In this document: piece by piece, positions 1 to 11,510 of the stretch
Position numbering within the stretch: position 1 is the stretch's first letter
Layout of the letters: the number at the start of each line of letters is the position of its first letter
Source: Dryococelus australis
Lineage: Eukaryota > Arthropoda > Insecta > Phasmatodea > Phasmatidae
Direction: 5' to 3'
NCBI GenBank assembly: GCA_029891345.1
Contig: CM056993.1
Coordinates: 226,902,924 to 226,966,923, forward strand
DNA length: 64,000 bases
The notes under the pieces: generated by a model
The model's input: only the letters and a program-made list of their open reading frames with translations
What the model was told of the DNA's origin: nothing
Database searches by the model: none
Translations under genes and position numbers: made by a program

Positions 1-1091
1 CTTTTTAATTTTATTTTTTCGGAGTCTCAGACTTTCATCTGAGCTCGTTTCAAGCTGATGCGTTCTCCGAACTCCTACGAATTACGTACAATAAACATTA
101 CAATCTCATGAGTACTTATTTTTAACACTGGTTTTTTATATTAATTTCTTTTAGAATAATAAGAGAATTTCAAAGTCATAAAAAAAAAAAGTATTTGTAA
201 TAATCCACTCATCACCCCAAGCATTGTCCTGAATAACATTGTCAGTTGTGTTGTCCACAATATAGACCACTTGCATTCTAAGTACAGTATTGTTTTCTGA
301 TCTATGGTTCAAGGCGCACATCTCATTAGATAGTCCATGTCTTGTGTTTCTTTTTCGCAAGTTTTAATCGTACCAGATCATGCCGCTGGTCGGCGGATTT
401 TCTCTGGGATCCCCTGTTTCCCCCGCCCTTCTTTCCAGTTCTACTCTATGCTCACCTTGTTTCACCCTTATCAGCTCTCAAGACCTCAATGTTAAGAGCT
501 GCTCAAATCTCATCACTCACTCACTAGCTCACTCTTGTGTTTCTTAGACTTCCTCCCTTAATGTAATTATATGTTGGAATTACCTTCTCTTTGTTTGGAA
601 TGTGCGTATTACTTCTCAATAACAGAAATATTGTATAAGCTACTTAGGGGCTGTCGGAATTTATAGTGCTACGATAATTGAAGAATATATTCCCACTTAT
701 ATTGTTTCAAGACTGCATCAATTAAGTAGCATAATTTGTTGAGAACCAGCTGCATTATTATTTTGTAGATACTCAACTTTGATTTATGTGGTTAATTTTA
801 AGTTGAACTAAACTTATATTATTTGTTTGTTGTGTTATAAGAATACATTTCCTGATGTGAGTTATGAAATTACATTTTTCAGATCGAGTTTCCTTTGCAT
901 AAACTCTTTAGCCTGGGACATCGGAGAATTTTGACAATTCTGATGAGTTACTGTGGATTTGAAAGCTATAAAATATTTATTTTTGAATAATATTTATTGC
1001 CTTGGCTGGTCATCCAAAGACTGTTGTTATTCTATGTATCCCATTGATGCAAGACGTTTTATTGAATTGGACACTAGCACGTTAAGTGAGA
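1..1091. other. AT-rich intronic DNA, no gene seen
   Basis: This should be intron of the plus-strand selenium-binding-protein gene, because the first exon in the window begins at 20176. It is AT-rich with oligo-A and oligo-T tracts. The short open frames in it have no recognisable domain. No earlier exon of the gene was found here, such as the one that would carry the conserved Cys-x-x-Cys segment upstream of exon 1. Confidence 0.6.
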
Positions 1092-1562
1092 CTAGTTTTG
1101 TTGGGCGCTGAATGAGCCGCATCGTATACTGACAGGGGTTCGGCGATGGAAGGGTACGGGTGAAAGTCCAGTGTACAGGACTGGGCTCGTAGCTTTCCGG
1201 CAGAGCACGAAGTCTGGTTCTGGCAAAGTTATTTTGTGCTTAAGGTTGACTGGCTTGGACGGTATACCTGGGCGATATTCGTTACTGAATCCTGGGCCTA
1301 CGATGGGTGGAATGCTAGTACGTTGTGGCACTGCAGGTATCAGTGTTGGACGTCGTCTGGATGTTGGTCGTGGAGGTGGAGTCAGAACAACCGGCATGAG
1401 AAAAGCAATGGCTTCGGTGGGTTGATGGTCCAGTTGGATGAGGTAGGTTGCAACCCATGGGTGTACTTCTTGGCCTACATGGACTGGCTCCAGAAACATA
1501 TCCTGGAGTATCTCTCGTGTGAGTGGATCTTGTAGATGCCGGAGAGCTTGAGCCTGTTCCAT
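1092..1562 (-). CDS. Gypsy-type retrotransposon gag N-terminal fragment (copy A)
   Basis: A 156-residue open frame on the minus strand. Its C-terminal third carries a motif around ITLPEPDFVLCRKAT and PVLYTG. The motif recurs in the same place behind two other LTRs in this window (about 56720-56810 and 44280-44370, both minus) and on the plus strand at 12044-12127, so it marks the start of gag in one retroelement family. The middle is proline- and arginine-rich (residues about 55-90). No zinc knuckle is present because the copy stops at 1092. This is the only copy in which the gag start is still open from the Met region through the motif. It lies antisense to the host gene. The family assignment rests on copy C, where the same segment leads into protease, RT and integrase. 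Confidence 0.6.
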   Translation of the reverse strand: MEQAQALRHLQDPLTREILQDMFLEPVHVGQEVHPWVATYLIQLDHQPTEAIAFLMPVVLTPPPRPTSRRRPTLIPAVPQRTSIPPIVGPGFSNEYRPGIPSKPVNLKHKITLPEPDFVLCRKATSPVLYTGLSPVPFHRRTPVSIRCGSFSAQQN

Positions 1563-2670
1563 TGGGATGAGTTATGCGATAGAGGCTACAAAGGCAGGGG
1601 TTAGCTCGTGCAGACGCCCAGAAGATGGTAAAGTCTGTTTCACTCGTTCCCTCAATCCACGACGTTTGGTGTATGTAATTTGGATAACGCAACATGATTC
1701 ATTTCTGTGAGGCGAAGGCAGGTTCTGTGTCACTTTATAGAGAGTTGAACCACATGTGGGCCGTCGTCTAGGCGGACACCCTATTATGTGGTGTGTGCTG
1801 AAAGTCAGACCTCACCACCGAGGGTCACTTCATGGGTGTTGTCCCAGCCGAGTCTTCCCATCTCAGGGAATGCTCGTTTTCCGACAGCAACAGTGCAATG
1901 GAATAGAAGCGAGCACCGAGTCGACAAGCTGGTCTGGAATCAGTGTTCCTGTGCGGGCTCTGCCATTCTACCTACGGCGTAGTTAGAATGGGTGGCCTTG
2001 TTAGGTGCGAATGGGTGGGTAAAACTGTGTGCTGGCTCGTCTGAGTAGACTCCTGGGATCACCTGCGTTCCCCTTGCTTAACGAAGTCAGTTAGAAAAGG
2101 TGCTAAGTCTACAGGAAATTCGGTTCTCAGGGTTACAGTTAAACACAAGTTTATTTCCTTATGACGGGAAAAAAACACTTGATGACATACTACCTCCTAC
2201 ATCGGCAAGAGTGTCTGCTGGGAAGCTGAAATTATGTACAAGCTGGTGTAGATGACCGGGTTCTGAACTAACAAGGAACGGGGTAGCCTATCACTGTGAA
2301 AAACTTTAACTAAACTGACTTCCAAACCATTGTTCCCCAGAGGGTGTCATAATGTAGGTAGTCGACGTAATGGTAGATAGGCTGGCACGGTGGTTGGGGA
2401 GTCAATCTAAGACTGCCTACTATTTATACTCTGCCAGGCCGTGGCCTCAGCGATGATTGGCTGATGTCTTGAGGGCGAGAGGTGGTCGCAGAGCAGGGGA
2501 TGGTGGAAATCGTAGTTCTTTGGTTTGATGTCGCTGGCTGGAGAGTGAGAAAGAATAAAGAACCGTATTAGAGGCATTATCTAGTAGTGGGTGAAAATGC
2601 TCGTGGCCAGGGATGCTTAGCTACGGTGGGCCGATGAATCATACAATCTATCCTATCAAGAACGTCCATC
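1563..2670 (-). mobile_element. Gypsy family LTR and leader (copy A)
   Basis: On the minus strand this matches the 5' ends of copies B (about 46000-47115) and C (about 57300-58390). Shared landmarks are a TATA-like TTTATACTCTG at about 2424 and a poly-A signal (read as tttatt on the plus strand) at 2150-2155. A conserved tail covers the gatcacctg motif and the ccacat/gcc..gccg leader. The LTR proper probably spans about 2060-2670, with leader from there to 1563. Only one LTR is present; nothing matching it lies at the left end of the copy. Confidence 0.6.
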
Positions 2671-3555
2671 CTAAAAGGTAAACAGTAAATTAAAATCAAA
2701 TGTTGGGATTAACGGCCATGCAAACTTCGAGGACCTAAATGCCAGGCTATACATAGGAATGAGCTAAAGTCATCGTTCACCATTGTCAGAAAAAGCACCA
2801 TGCATCACCATGATAGCAGCTTTGAAAATAAGTATATGGTTTTTGTATATTCTGAAGCAGGATCAAAAAACTGATTTATACTGTGTAATATTTTTTCTAT
2901 ATAATCGGTATTACTTTACAGTGCTTGTGAAAGGTCAGTTAGTAATGCAAAGTATTTTGTGATTTGTTGACAAGTGTGTGTAAATTTTATGATATACTCT
3001 CAATTTTTTTTTTCAAACTTTTCTGAAGCCATGCCAAAGATCTACTTCCAGGATATTGCCTCATGCAAACACAGATCAACCAAGTCTAGAAAATTACATA
3101 ATGGGATAATGTACCACATTCATTTGCACTCATTTTAATAATAATTGACAGGAGAACTATTTCTTAATATGCATTACCAACACACCTATTTCCTCGCAGA
3201 TTTTTGTTCATATAAGTTATTAATGGAATACTATAATTAATAAGCGAAATACAAGTAAAAGTTCTATTTAACCAAAGTATGATACTTTTATGTTGACTGA
3301 AGTGTAAAGTGTTTTTAATATTGACGCTTGACATCTTTGCAACAATGCATTTTTTTCCGACTCCAGCTCGTCAGGAAGCATAGCCATGCTTCTGAATAAA
3401 ATGGAGTTTGCATTGTTGACCGCCTTGAGACGTAGGGAACTTGAACTGCTTGACACAGAAGCATTGCGGCCCCTACAAATAGTCTTTGAATGTTTAGAGT
3501 TACATAGAATTTGTTTTTGTTTTGTTTTATTTTATCCATAAGATCTTTTTTTCAA
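2671..3555. other. Intronic DNA, no gene seen
   Basis: AT-rich sequence between the copy A LTR and the palindrome. The short open frames (for example near 3268-3540) show low-complexity composition and no domain. Nothing else could be supported. Confidence 0.6.
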
Positions 3556-3739
3556 TACATAGCTGTACAAAGATATTGGACAAGTCAAATTACAGTATAC
3601 AAAGTGTATGCACTGGACATAGCAAACACACACACACGCATATATATATATGAGTGTGTGTGTGTGTGTTTGCTATGTCCAGTGCATACACTTTGTATAC
3701 TGTAATTTGACTTGTCCAATATCTTTGTACAGCTATGTA
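3556..3739. repeat. Long near-perfect palindrome (hairpin)
   Basis: The sequence from about 3556 to 3636 is repeated in reverse complement from about 3653 to 3739. The outer ends read tacatagctgtac and gtacagctatgta. The arms are about 80 bp and look essentially identical by eye. They are separated by a short loop of CA, TA and TG dinucleotides. A further TA run follows at 3738-3757. Transcription in either direction would give one long perfect stem. It could be a small foldback or MITE-like element, or a local inverted duplication. Confidence 0.85.
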
Positions 3740-4209
3740 TATATATATATATATATCAGACTAAACGTACACGCATCACATATTTCCTCATAATTTGACA
3801 AATCCTCTTCCAACATGCTGAGGGACGTCGTCGTTTTGCTGAAACAGCAGAAATACGAAACGAGAAAAACTGGAACAAGAAATGCATACAGAGCCATGTT
3901 ATGCAATAATTTCTTAATTTTTGTAGTTTCGGTATTTATCTACACTATAAATTTTTGGTTAAGAAAAAAATTATTTCATCTTATTTTAAAGAGTTTTTGG
4001 TTAGAGAAGCAAATTTCTTGTAGGTGTTATGGTAACTTATTGAAAAGTTGGCTGCCAAGGTAGGATGGCCCTTTCTGAACATGTTTTAAGTTCACTGAAG
4101 CCACGTGTAAGTGTTTGTTTATTCTAGTGTCATGCTTATGAAACGACTAAATTTTCTGAAATAAATGGCTGTTTTTGGACATGAATATAAGTATTAAAAT
4201 CATGTACTT
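3740..4209. other. Intronic DNA, no gene seen
   Basis: AT-rich sequence between the palindrome and the LINE fragment. An open frame at 3815-4063 (plus) has no recognisable domain and ends in low-complexity sequence. Confidence 0.5.
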
Positions 4210-5460
4210 GAATGAAAATGTTAAAATCTCTGAGCTGTTAAAAAGAGCTACAAGAGTCTGACTTTCTTTTATCATTGATTATTCTTACAGCTCTCTTTTG
4301 CATGTGAAGCACTTTTTTAGTGTCAGCGGAATTACTCCTAAAAGTTATATCATAACACATGATGGAATGAAAATATACAAAATATACTATTTGTGCTGTA
4401 CTTTTGTTCAACACATCTGCAAAACTCCGCAGGGCGAAACATGCTGAACTTAGTTTAGGTAAAATATACGCAATGTGAGATTTCCAGTTAAGAAAATTGT
4501 CTACTTTTAAGCCAAGAAACTTAATCACTGCATTTTCATTAATTTTGTCTCTGTTACTGCTAACATATGAATAAATGTTTTTCCTGTTCTTTGTTAGGAA
4601 ATTCATAAGATATGATCTAGGTTGAGATTATATTTGTTTGCAGTAAACCATTCAGTTAGCTCTGTAATTGTTGTGTCCGTTTTTTGTGGAAGGTCGTTTA
4701 CTGAGTGTCCAGAGACTAAGATGCTAGTATCATGTGCAAATAAAATTGGAGAGTTTCTGCGGTTAAGGCACATGGAAGGCCATTTATATAAAGTATGAAG
4801 AGTAGGGGGCCTAATATTGATCCTTGTGGGACCCCATGCTTGATTTTTCCTGGTTCAGAGTAGAATGAATTAGATTTTCCTTTGATCCGCACTTGTTGTC
4901 TGTTTGAAAGGTATGAGCTTATTAGTTTATTTGGTGTATCTGAGAATCCATAAAACTTTAATTTTTCTATAAGTATGTTGTGACTTCACAGTCGAATGCT
5001 TTAGTGAGGTAGCAAAATATTCGATTAGATGGCATCTTTTTATCAAGTGCATTAAGAATGCTATTTGTTAGTTTGAAAATTGCATCATTTGTTGGTGTAT
5101 TTTTCCTAAAGCCAAACTGGAAATTGATAAGATTTTGTGATTCTGAAAACGATGTAGCCACCTCCTGGAAATTAGTTTTTCAATTACTTTTGAAAATTAT
5201 GTATGAAGTGTCTATAATGGTTTACTTCGGTCTTGTCTCCTTTCTTGAACAATTGTGTTACCATTGCCCATTTGAGTCTTTCTGGAAACAATCCTGCCAT
5301 TACGAATATGGCTTAATGGAACACTCAATTCAGAAGCGCATTGCTTTAATAACCTACAGCTAATATCAGCATAGCGGCTAGATAATTTTGGTTGTAAAGA
5401 ATTGATTGTTTTATTATTGTGAGACAGTGACACCCTGCAACTGCTTTACTATAAATGAAA
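4210..5460 (-). pseudogene. LINE (CR1/Jockey-like) reverse transcriptase remnant
   Basis: Reading leftward on the minus strand, the motifs follow RT order. An N-terminal stretch includes KLSSRYADISC at about 5360. Then come FQFGFRKNTPTNDAIF at about 5110 and CYLTKAFD at about 5000, where families of this type have C-D-L-x-K-A-F-D, so the first Asp is Tyr here. HGVPQGSILGPLLF follows at about 4820 and FAHD at about 4740, where FADD is expected, so one catalytic Asp is lost. The last motif is FLGLKVDNFLNWKSHI at about 4500, the thumb region. Several frame changes and stops separate these pieces, so it cannot encode an active enzyme. The endonuclease is missing. The ORF1-like piece at 6280-6960 is on the same strand and upstream, and may belong to the same insertion. 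Confidence 0.8.
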
Positions 5461-5696
5461 ATGTTATTAATTACTGTCTGACTGGATCCTTCTATTCTGG
5501 TAGCAAAGTTTATCACGGATTTAAGGTTGAAGGTACTAAGTAGACTATCGAGTTCAGTTATATGGCTTCTTTCTTTTAAATAATCAATGCTAAAGTCTAC
5601 ACAGAGAATAATTTCTAGAGTGGTCCTGTAAATGACTTTAAGATTTGCTTCAAGAAGTTTTAAGAAGTTACTAAAGTTGGCTGAAGGGGGGGTATA

Positions 5697-5774
<78 letters not shown>

Positions 5775-6279
5775 CGACCCCCACTTTTTTTAATTGGTTA
5801 GTTATTATTTCCAAATAACTGCAATCAAACACTTGGTCTACGAGTAACAAATGTGTGTCATTTTTTAACATTAAGTTATTTTTTATGAAAATACAGGTAC
5901 CACCCTAAGTTACGCTATTTCTACAATAAGTGGAACAGAGTGAATGACCAGGAATTTTAATTTGCTTAGCAGAGAATTCAATTAAATGTGTTTCTGTTAG
6001 ACATTATTTTTGTACATCCAAATTGCGTTCTGTGGATAATTTGTCCAAGCACACAGAATGTTCATAAATTTTGCTTATTAAACCTCTTATTTTCTGATGG
6101 AATAAATACAAATTATATTAATTTATTACCGTAGATTTTTAATTGCTGACTATTTCTGGTATTAAGTGTGTATGTAAAATTTTTTTGTTACATGAATTAG
6201 GCCTTATGGGCATGGGTTTCTTTATCCTAAATGTTTCCTTGGTTTCCAACGATTACCTAGATATTTTGAATAGAACCAT
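5461..6279. other. Intronic or LINE-derived DNA without readable coding
   Basis: This lies between the RT remnant and the ORF1-like remnant on the same strand, where an endonuclease domain would be expected. I could not read one. It contains the TA microsatellite at 5692-5770 and AT-rich unique-looking sequence. Confidence 0.4.
5692..5770. repeat. (TA)n microsatellite
   Basis: About 79 bp of almost uninterrupted TA dinucleotides with one TG near the left end. The open frame of alternating Ile and Tyr read through it is an artefact of the repeat. Confidence 0.95.
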
Positions 6280-6960
6280 GGTCTGCAAGAATCCTACTAG
6301 CAATTAGGTCAGCAAGTTACCCTTTGCAAGCACGACTCAGATGTAGAACATGTCTCGTGTGGTCAGCCCTGGTTATTTCCTCTATACCAATCACACCAAC
6401 ATGGCTCAGTCTGCCAAACCTTGCACAATGAGGCACGGCAGTGTTAGCTGTCTGCACCTTCCTTTGTCAGGAAGGTTTGTCATGCCATTGCAGTACCTCA
6501 CAGAACAATACATTGGTGTGATTGGTGGCCCTGGCAATGTTGTGGATGTCTGCTCCAACTAAATAGTGTTTGTCCCGATCGATACTATTGCCTATTCTCC
6601 TAACAAAAACAATCTGATCACACTTGCAAAAGTCTTTACTTAAGCTACTTACATCTTCTGCCACACTGCCAAGGCCAGCATCAGGTATACAAAATGTGAT
6701 AGTGTCATAACCCTCACCCAGTTTGTCTTTGATGTGCTCTCCTAGGCCTCTCACATGACTGCTTCCGAGGATCAGCACTTTCCTCTGGGGCTTTGCTTGG
6801 TTGTTGGGTGATGAGAGGGGGATGAACTCAACTTCTACTTGCAGGTCTGCGAGGACAGCAAATCTGTTGCTATAAGGTGTTGTATCGTGATGTGTGAACT
6901 GACAAGTGGTGGGAATGGATCAGTGTTTTTTTTTTTCCTACACTTACTTGTAAAAACTCT
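6280..6960 (-). pseudogene. LINE ORF1 remnant with SGNH/esterase-like domain
   Basis: Minus-strand reading gives SNRFAVLADLQVE (about 6865), then KVLILGSSHVRGLG (about 6780). The second looks like block I of an SGNH-hydrolase/esterase domain, with G-x-S-H in place of the usual G-D-S. A linker CKCDQIVFVRRIGNSIDRD (about 6620) sits where block III (G-x-N-D) would be. After a stop, HLSRACKG.LADLIASRI (about 6290) resembles the C-terminal block that usually holds the catalytic His. Esterase-type domains are known in ORF1 proteins of CR1-like LINEs. At least one frameshift (near 6860) and two in-frame stops break the frame. It is immediately followed on the opposite strand by Gypsy G1, which may have truncated it. 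Confidence 0.6.
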
Positions 6961-7009
6961 GTAATGATTCCTGGCCTCTTGGGAGACTGGCAATTCAGAG
7001 GATGAACAG

Positions 7010-8470
7010 ATGTATGACGTATAAACCCTCAAAAGCCACGTCAGGAAAGCACATAGATTACCTAAGCTACGTGGTTGTTCCCGAGGGCCATTTCCTTCAA
7101 GCAAGTTCGATGCCAGCTATCGAGCATGTAGACAAACCATTCAAAAATAAACAGTTGCGTCATTTTTCGGGCTGTACAACTGATTTAGGGTCTTTGTGCG
7201 AAATATTGCTAGTTATTTGGCAACTTTACATCCCTTAACTTGAAAAATATGCAAAAGGTGGAGGTGGGGCCCAGAGCACCACGATGCCTTCAGCACATTA
7301 AAACAAGTTTTCAAAGTATCCAGCAGCTCCACCGACGTCAAGGAAAGAACGTGCTGATACTTCAAACGGATGCTTATCAGAACGTCATAGGATCCCTTCT
7401 ATATCAAGAGAACCCCAATGGCCTATCCCAAGTGATAGCATATGCTAGTCCGATGCTCTGGGCCGCTCACCAATGCTATCACATAAATGAACAAGAATGT
7501 TTAGCAGTTGCTGGGCGGTCCTAAAATCAGATATTATCTGGAGGGAAACAAATTTATACTGCGGATAGACAGCGAAGCCTTACAATCGCTACACGAGTCA
7601 TGCAATGCTTAAACCAATCTCTGGTGGCGGGACATGATCCTTTCCAAATTTGATTATGAGGTACAACACTGCCCAGACAAGAACAACTATCTTCTGGATG
7701 CCCTATCCCGCCAACGCGACCTCGATGGTGGTACTAAAGTGGACGAAGAGTGGGAGTGGATGTCTTCTTCTCCACTCCCAGACCGCTGCTCCAAGGAACA
7801 TACAAAGTTGTTACACTTACAGCTCAGCCAGAATCAAATAGCATTTCATCAACAACAATATCCAGAAATCCAAAATCTCCTACAACACCCACTATGGTTT
7901 GAACTAAGGAAAGACGTAGTCTGCTCCCACAGTGGTCAACCCAGGGCGAGATGGAGGTTATTGGTACCCAAGAGCTTAAGAGCAGACATTTTCAGACATC
8001 ACCACAGTCACCCAGAAGCTGGTCACCCAGGAACGATAGAAAATTGGACCAACATCGGTTTATGTCACAGATGGGAGGGGCTGAGTAGAGAAGTCCGGCA
8101 GTATGTCCATAATTTTGAGAAATGCTTCAGAGGTAAGGCATACCCAGTACCTCTGCCCACACCAGAAAAACCATAACCCACACACGGCCTGGACCCACCT
8201 GGCTACTGATCTAATCGGATTGTACCCACGGAGTACAAAGGGGAAATGCTACCTACTGGTAGTCACTGACCAAATTTTCTTCTACCTACCCAGGAAACCA
8301 TATCATTCGAAAATTTCAGACCGAAATTTTTTCCACTCTGTGATTACCCACAGGTGATCCTAATGGATAATGGAACACAGTTCACCAGTCACAAATGGCT
8401 ATAAGCCTGTAAAAAGTGGGAGGTAAAGACATGGATAACTCCCACATACCACCTGCAGGAAAACCTTACT
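7010..8470 (+). pseudogene. Gypsy element G1: RT end, RNase H and integrase
   Basis: Plus-strand order is normal for Ty3/Gypsy pol. The RT connection region has YVVVPEGHFLQ and KNKQLRHFSG (about 7060-7170). RNase H has LILQTDAYQN (about 7360), EQECLAV (about 7495) and, after a frameshift, LRIDSEALQSL (about 7560), which are the D, E and D positions. A linker FDYEVQHCPDKNN follows at 7650. The integrase zinc region is HHHSHPEAGHPG to FEKCFRGK (8000-8135), with one zinc-binding Cys replaced by Phe. The integrase core has THLATDLIGLYP (8195) and ILMDNGTQF (8357). The third catalytic Glu and the C-terminal integrase domain are gone, because the sequence runs straight into the 177-bp repeats. Stops and frameshifts are scattered throughout. 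Confidence 0.85.
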
Positions 8471-9175
8471 CAGGCACCACGAGCCAAGGAGGTAGGTGAA
8501 GAGCCAAATGGACCACTACTTCTGACAGCTACCCAGGTCCTGGTGTCCAGGAATGCTAAGGTCGATCCACAACTGCAGCGTCCTGTACGGGAGGTTGTGC
8601 CGAACAGCCCTGCTGTTGAGACCAAGGTCTTCCACTAACCTAAGTATTCCACTCCAAAAGCAGAGGAGGTAGCTGAAAAGCCACCTGGACCACTACCTCT
8701 GACAGCTACCCAGGTCCTAGTGTTCAGGGACGCTGAGGTCGATCCACAACAGCAGCTTCTTGTACGGGAGATTGTGCCGAACAGCCCTGCTGTTGAGACC
8801 AAGGTCTCCCATGAACCTAAGTCTCCGGCTCCAAGAGCAGAGGAGGTAGGTGAACAGCCATCCGGACCACTACCTCTGACGGCTACCCAGGCACTAGTGT
8901 CTAGGGATGCCAAGGCCGATCCACTGCGGCAGCTTCCTATGCGGGAAGTTGTGGCGACCACGGTTGTTGTTGAGACCAAGGTCTCCCCCGAACCTAAGTC
9001 TCCATCTCCAAAAGCAGAGGAGGTAGGTGAAGAGCCACCTGGGCCACTACCTCTGATGGCTACCCAAGTAGCAGTGTTGGAGACGCTGACGCCAAACCCA
9101 GGCGAGAGATGCCAGCCCATGCCTGCAAAGGCACCTCTATACCAGGCTGGTACTGAGGATCACCATGATGGCTGA
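8470..9175 (+). repeat. 177-bp coding tandem repeat (Pro/Glu/Val-rich tail of G1)
   Basis: Four copies of a 177-bp unit (59 codons) with anchors at 8486, 8663, 8840 and 9017, exactly 177 apart. The last two and a half copies form an open frame of 151 residues (8720-9175). Each unit contains EEVGEEPPGPLPL and a segment like VETKVSHEPKSP. The first two copies have a stop or shift near 8635. The unit length is a multiple of three, so expansion kept the frame. A related module follows integrase in G2 (34960-35930) and G3 (38780-39050). Confidence 0.9.
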
Positions 9176-10129
9176 CATCCTTCTTCACATGGCCATATGC
9201 TCAACATGTGGCTCTGAGGAAGCAGGGATGTCCAGTAAAGAATATACTGCCATCGCAGGAATAAGTGAAGTGCTCCACCAAAGATAAACTGAATAATTAA
9301 ATAGCTGTAAAATTGCTACTTACATGAAAATAACATTAACATCAAGATAGTGAAAATTTATGTAATTTAAAACGTTCTGGATGCTCATCACAATGCTAGA
9401 ATCAAATACAAACACACATTGACACAGCATTAAAGATGCTGTGAGGTAACAGCAGTAACATATATTATGTAAATTTTTTCAGTAACCAGTAACGTCAAAT
9501 AGCAGACTGCTATTCGGAAACTTTTTACATGAACACACTTGCACACCTCTCAGTGTCAGTGCTGCGTAATAAATGAAAGAAAGACTTCCCCAAAATTATA
9601 TATATATCGTCAGATAATTATTCAGAATATTGCTACAAATATTTATAGAGTTATTCAAGATATATCTTATTAATAGTACAAATGTTTGTCATATACTCTA
9701 TGAAACAAAGACTCTTGCCAAGAAGTCAAGAAGAAAATTTGTTAAAGAATTTTCAAAGTATTTTATATATATATATATATTTCCGGGTTCAGATGATCTT
9801 TTTTTTTGTTTTGAAGCAATGTAGGTGGTTAACGTACATACATTATTAGTTAAATTCATGCTAGTGTACTCGTATTGTTTAGCTAGCCAAGCCGGCCGAA
9901 ATGTTGAAAGGAGTCAGTCGACAACCCCTTTAGAAACTATGTTACACATAACTGCTGCCTCCTGTGCGACACCATAGGGTGACAACAAGGTAGGGTGACT
10001 TTTCCTCGCCTTCAGCGCCATAGCAGGCAGAAACAATTTCGCCGAAACATATTGGATGAGCAAGGCTTTGTATACACTCCCAAGCATTGTTTTTTTTAAT
10101 ATGCTGTTCATGTATTGCTTTTCTTCCAC
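9176..10129. other. Mostly AT-rich intronic DNA
   Basis: The first 100 bp may still be G1 tail. From about 9290 the sequence is AT-rich with short TA runs (about 9599-9608 and 9762-9780) and no coding signal. A GC-richer patch at 9880-10060 is of unknown nature. Confidence 0.5.
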
Positions 10130-11089
10130 AGGTTATAATCTGTTAACCGAGCCTTCTAATAATAATCCACAACCTTCTGCTGCAAAATGTAGAGTGGCAC
10201 ATATAATAACGAAGGTTGCGTATCACTCAACACCGGGTTCCCAATGCAACACTTATCCCACATACACGGGGAGAAGACATCATTATGAGGTCATTAACCA
10301 GTGACCATCTGCTGCGCAAATTGAGTGAGACAGCGTCAATACTACAATGAGTTCGATACAGGCAGTGCGCACCGGCCCAGAAAGCTCAGAAAGACACAGA
10401 GAAGAGCCCGCTGCTACCTGCCAGTGATTCACGCAGCGCTTCTTCACTCCATATCCCAGAGACCCCAGTACACAAAGCCGAATCAACTACAGAAACTGAA
10501 CCATTATCTCTTGTGGAGACAGTTCTACATCCTCTCAAGCAGTTTTTTTTCGACTAAATGAATCTTCGTCGCAACAGAGGGGTTCGATTGACACATGCCA
10601 CTTTGTACGATATAATAAACGACTATGCCTCATCCAGCCACGTATTTTAATGTCACGCGAGGAAGGGTCATACCAGAGATGGTAATTTACGAGTGCCTAC
10701 AGATTTGCCCTTGTTGTGGAGGAAGATTATATACATGTGAATGGTTACGTTGCACAAGCGTTCAGAAAACACATCAACTTCCCTCAAGTGCCAAAAAGGG
10801 TTCCGAAGATCGCCGAAGTGGACACCTGCCACGAAGCATCCCAAGCGCCGCCGAAGCAGGCCGAAACTGAGCGCTGGGTGCAGAGAATAACTATCCTCAC
10901 CCGACCTCGCTCAAAAGAGACGTCACGAGTTTGAAGACACACCTACAAATCCAGCCAGTCTTGGACAGGACCAGCACACTACAAATTCCGCTGCATAGAC
11001 CTTAAACACCTGTCTGTTCCTTCACTGCACTCTTGGTACTGAAGGAACCATCAGCTCGCTTCACCACCTCGTGTGCTGGGGACCTCTAC
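10130..11089 (+). mobile_element. Probable LTR-element sequence, untranslated
   Basis: GC-richer, proline-coding but frame-broken sequence leading into the recognisable LTR end at 11090-11510. I infer it is U3 or 3' untranslated sequence of a Gypsy element on the plus strand. No terminal TG or polypurine tract could be fixed. Confidence 0.35.
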
Positions 11090-11510
11090 TGCCATCCAGT
11101 TCTTCCATATCTACCAGAAACTCAGCAATGTCTTCGCAAACATATTTAGTACCCTCCAGAGATTTTCCAGATTCAACTATCGCAGAAGTCGTCAACCTCA
11201 CTTAAATATCTTCGTCTTTTCAGGAACACCAACACTTACCACTGCCCTTCTGGCTAGTGGTAAATCCCTTAAATCCCTTCTGGAAACCAAGATTAGATAG
11301 TAAAGTCGAGTTGTTTTCATTGCCACATAGTCATTCTACCTTGCATAGTTTAGAAACAGGTCACCTTCACCTGTAAACCATAGTTTAACTTCCGTTCAAC
11401 TCTTGTTTGATATGAGGTAGGACTTACCACCAGATGTATCCCTCCCTGGAATAAACATGTTTTTACCCAACTGCTCAGCATTATTCCAAGTGTGTTGTTC
11501 TGTTTCCTAA
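11090..11510 (+). mobile_element. Gypsy LTR end with poly-A signal
   Basis: This matches 37440-37800 in layout and partly in sequence. Both have a cccttctgga block, a gtcaccttcacctg or gtcacctttatgg block, and a ctcc-tggaataaaca poly-A signal near the end (here about 11445-11460). It is the R/U5 end of an LTR on the plus strand. Confidence 0.55.

Noticed and set aside
5671-5871. Ile/Tyr-repeat ORF
   Set aside because: Read-through of a TA microsatellite.
8635-9120. 161-residue Gly/Ser-rich ORF on the minus strand over the 177-bp repeats
   Set aside because: It is the complement of the plus-strand repeat frame, which continues the Gypsy pol orientation. The minus frame has only composition-driven sequence.
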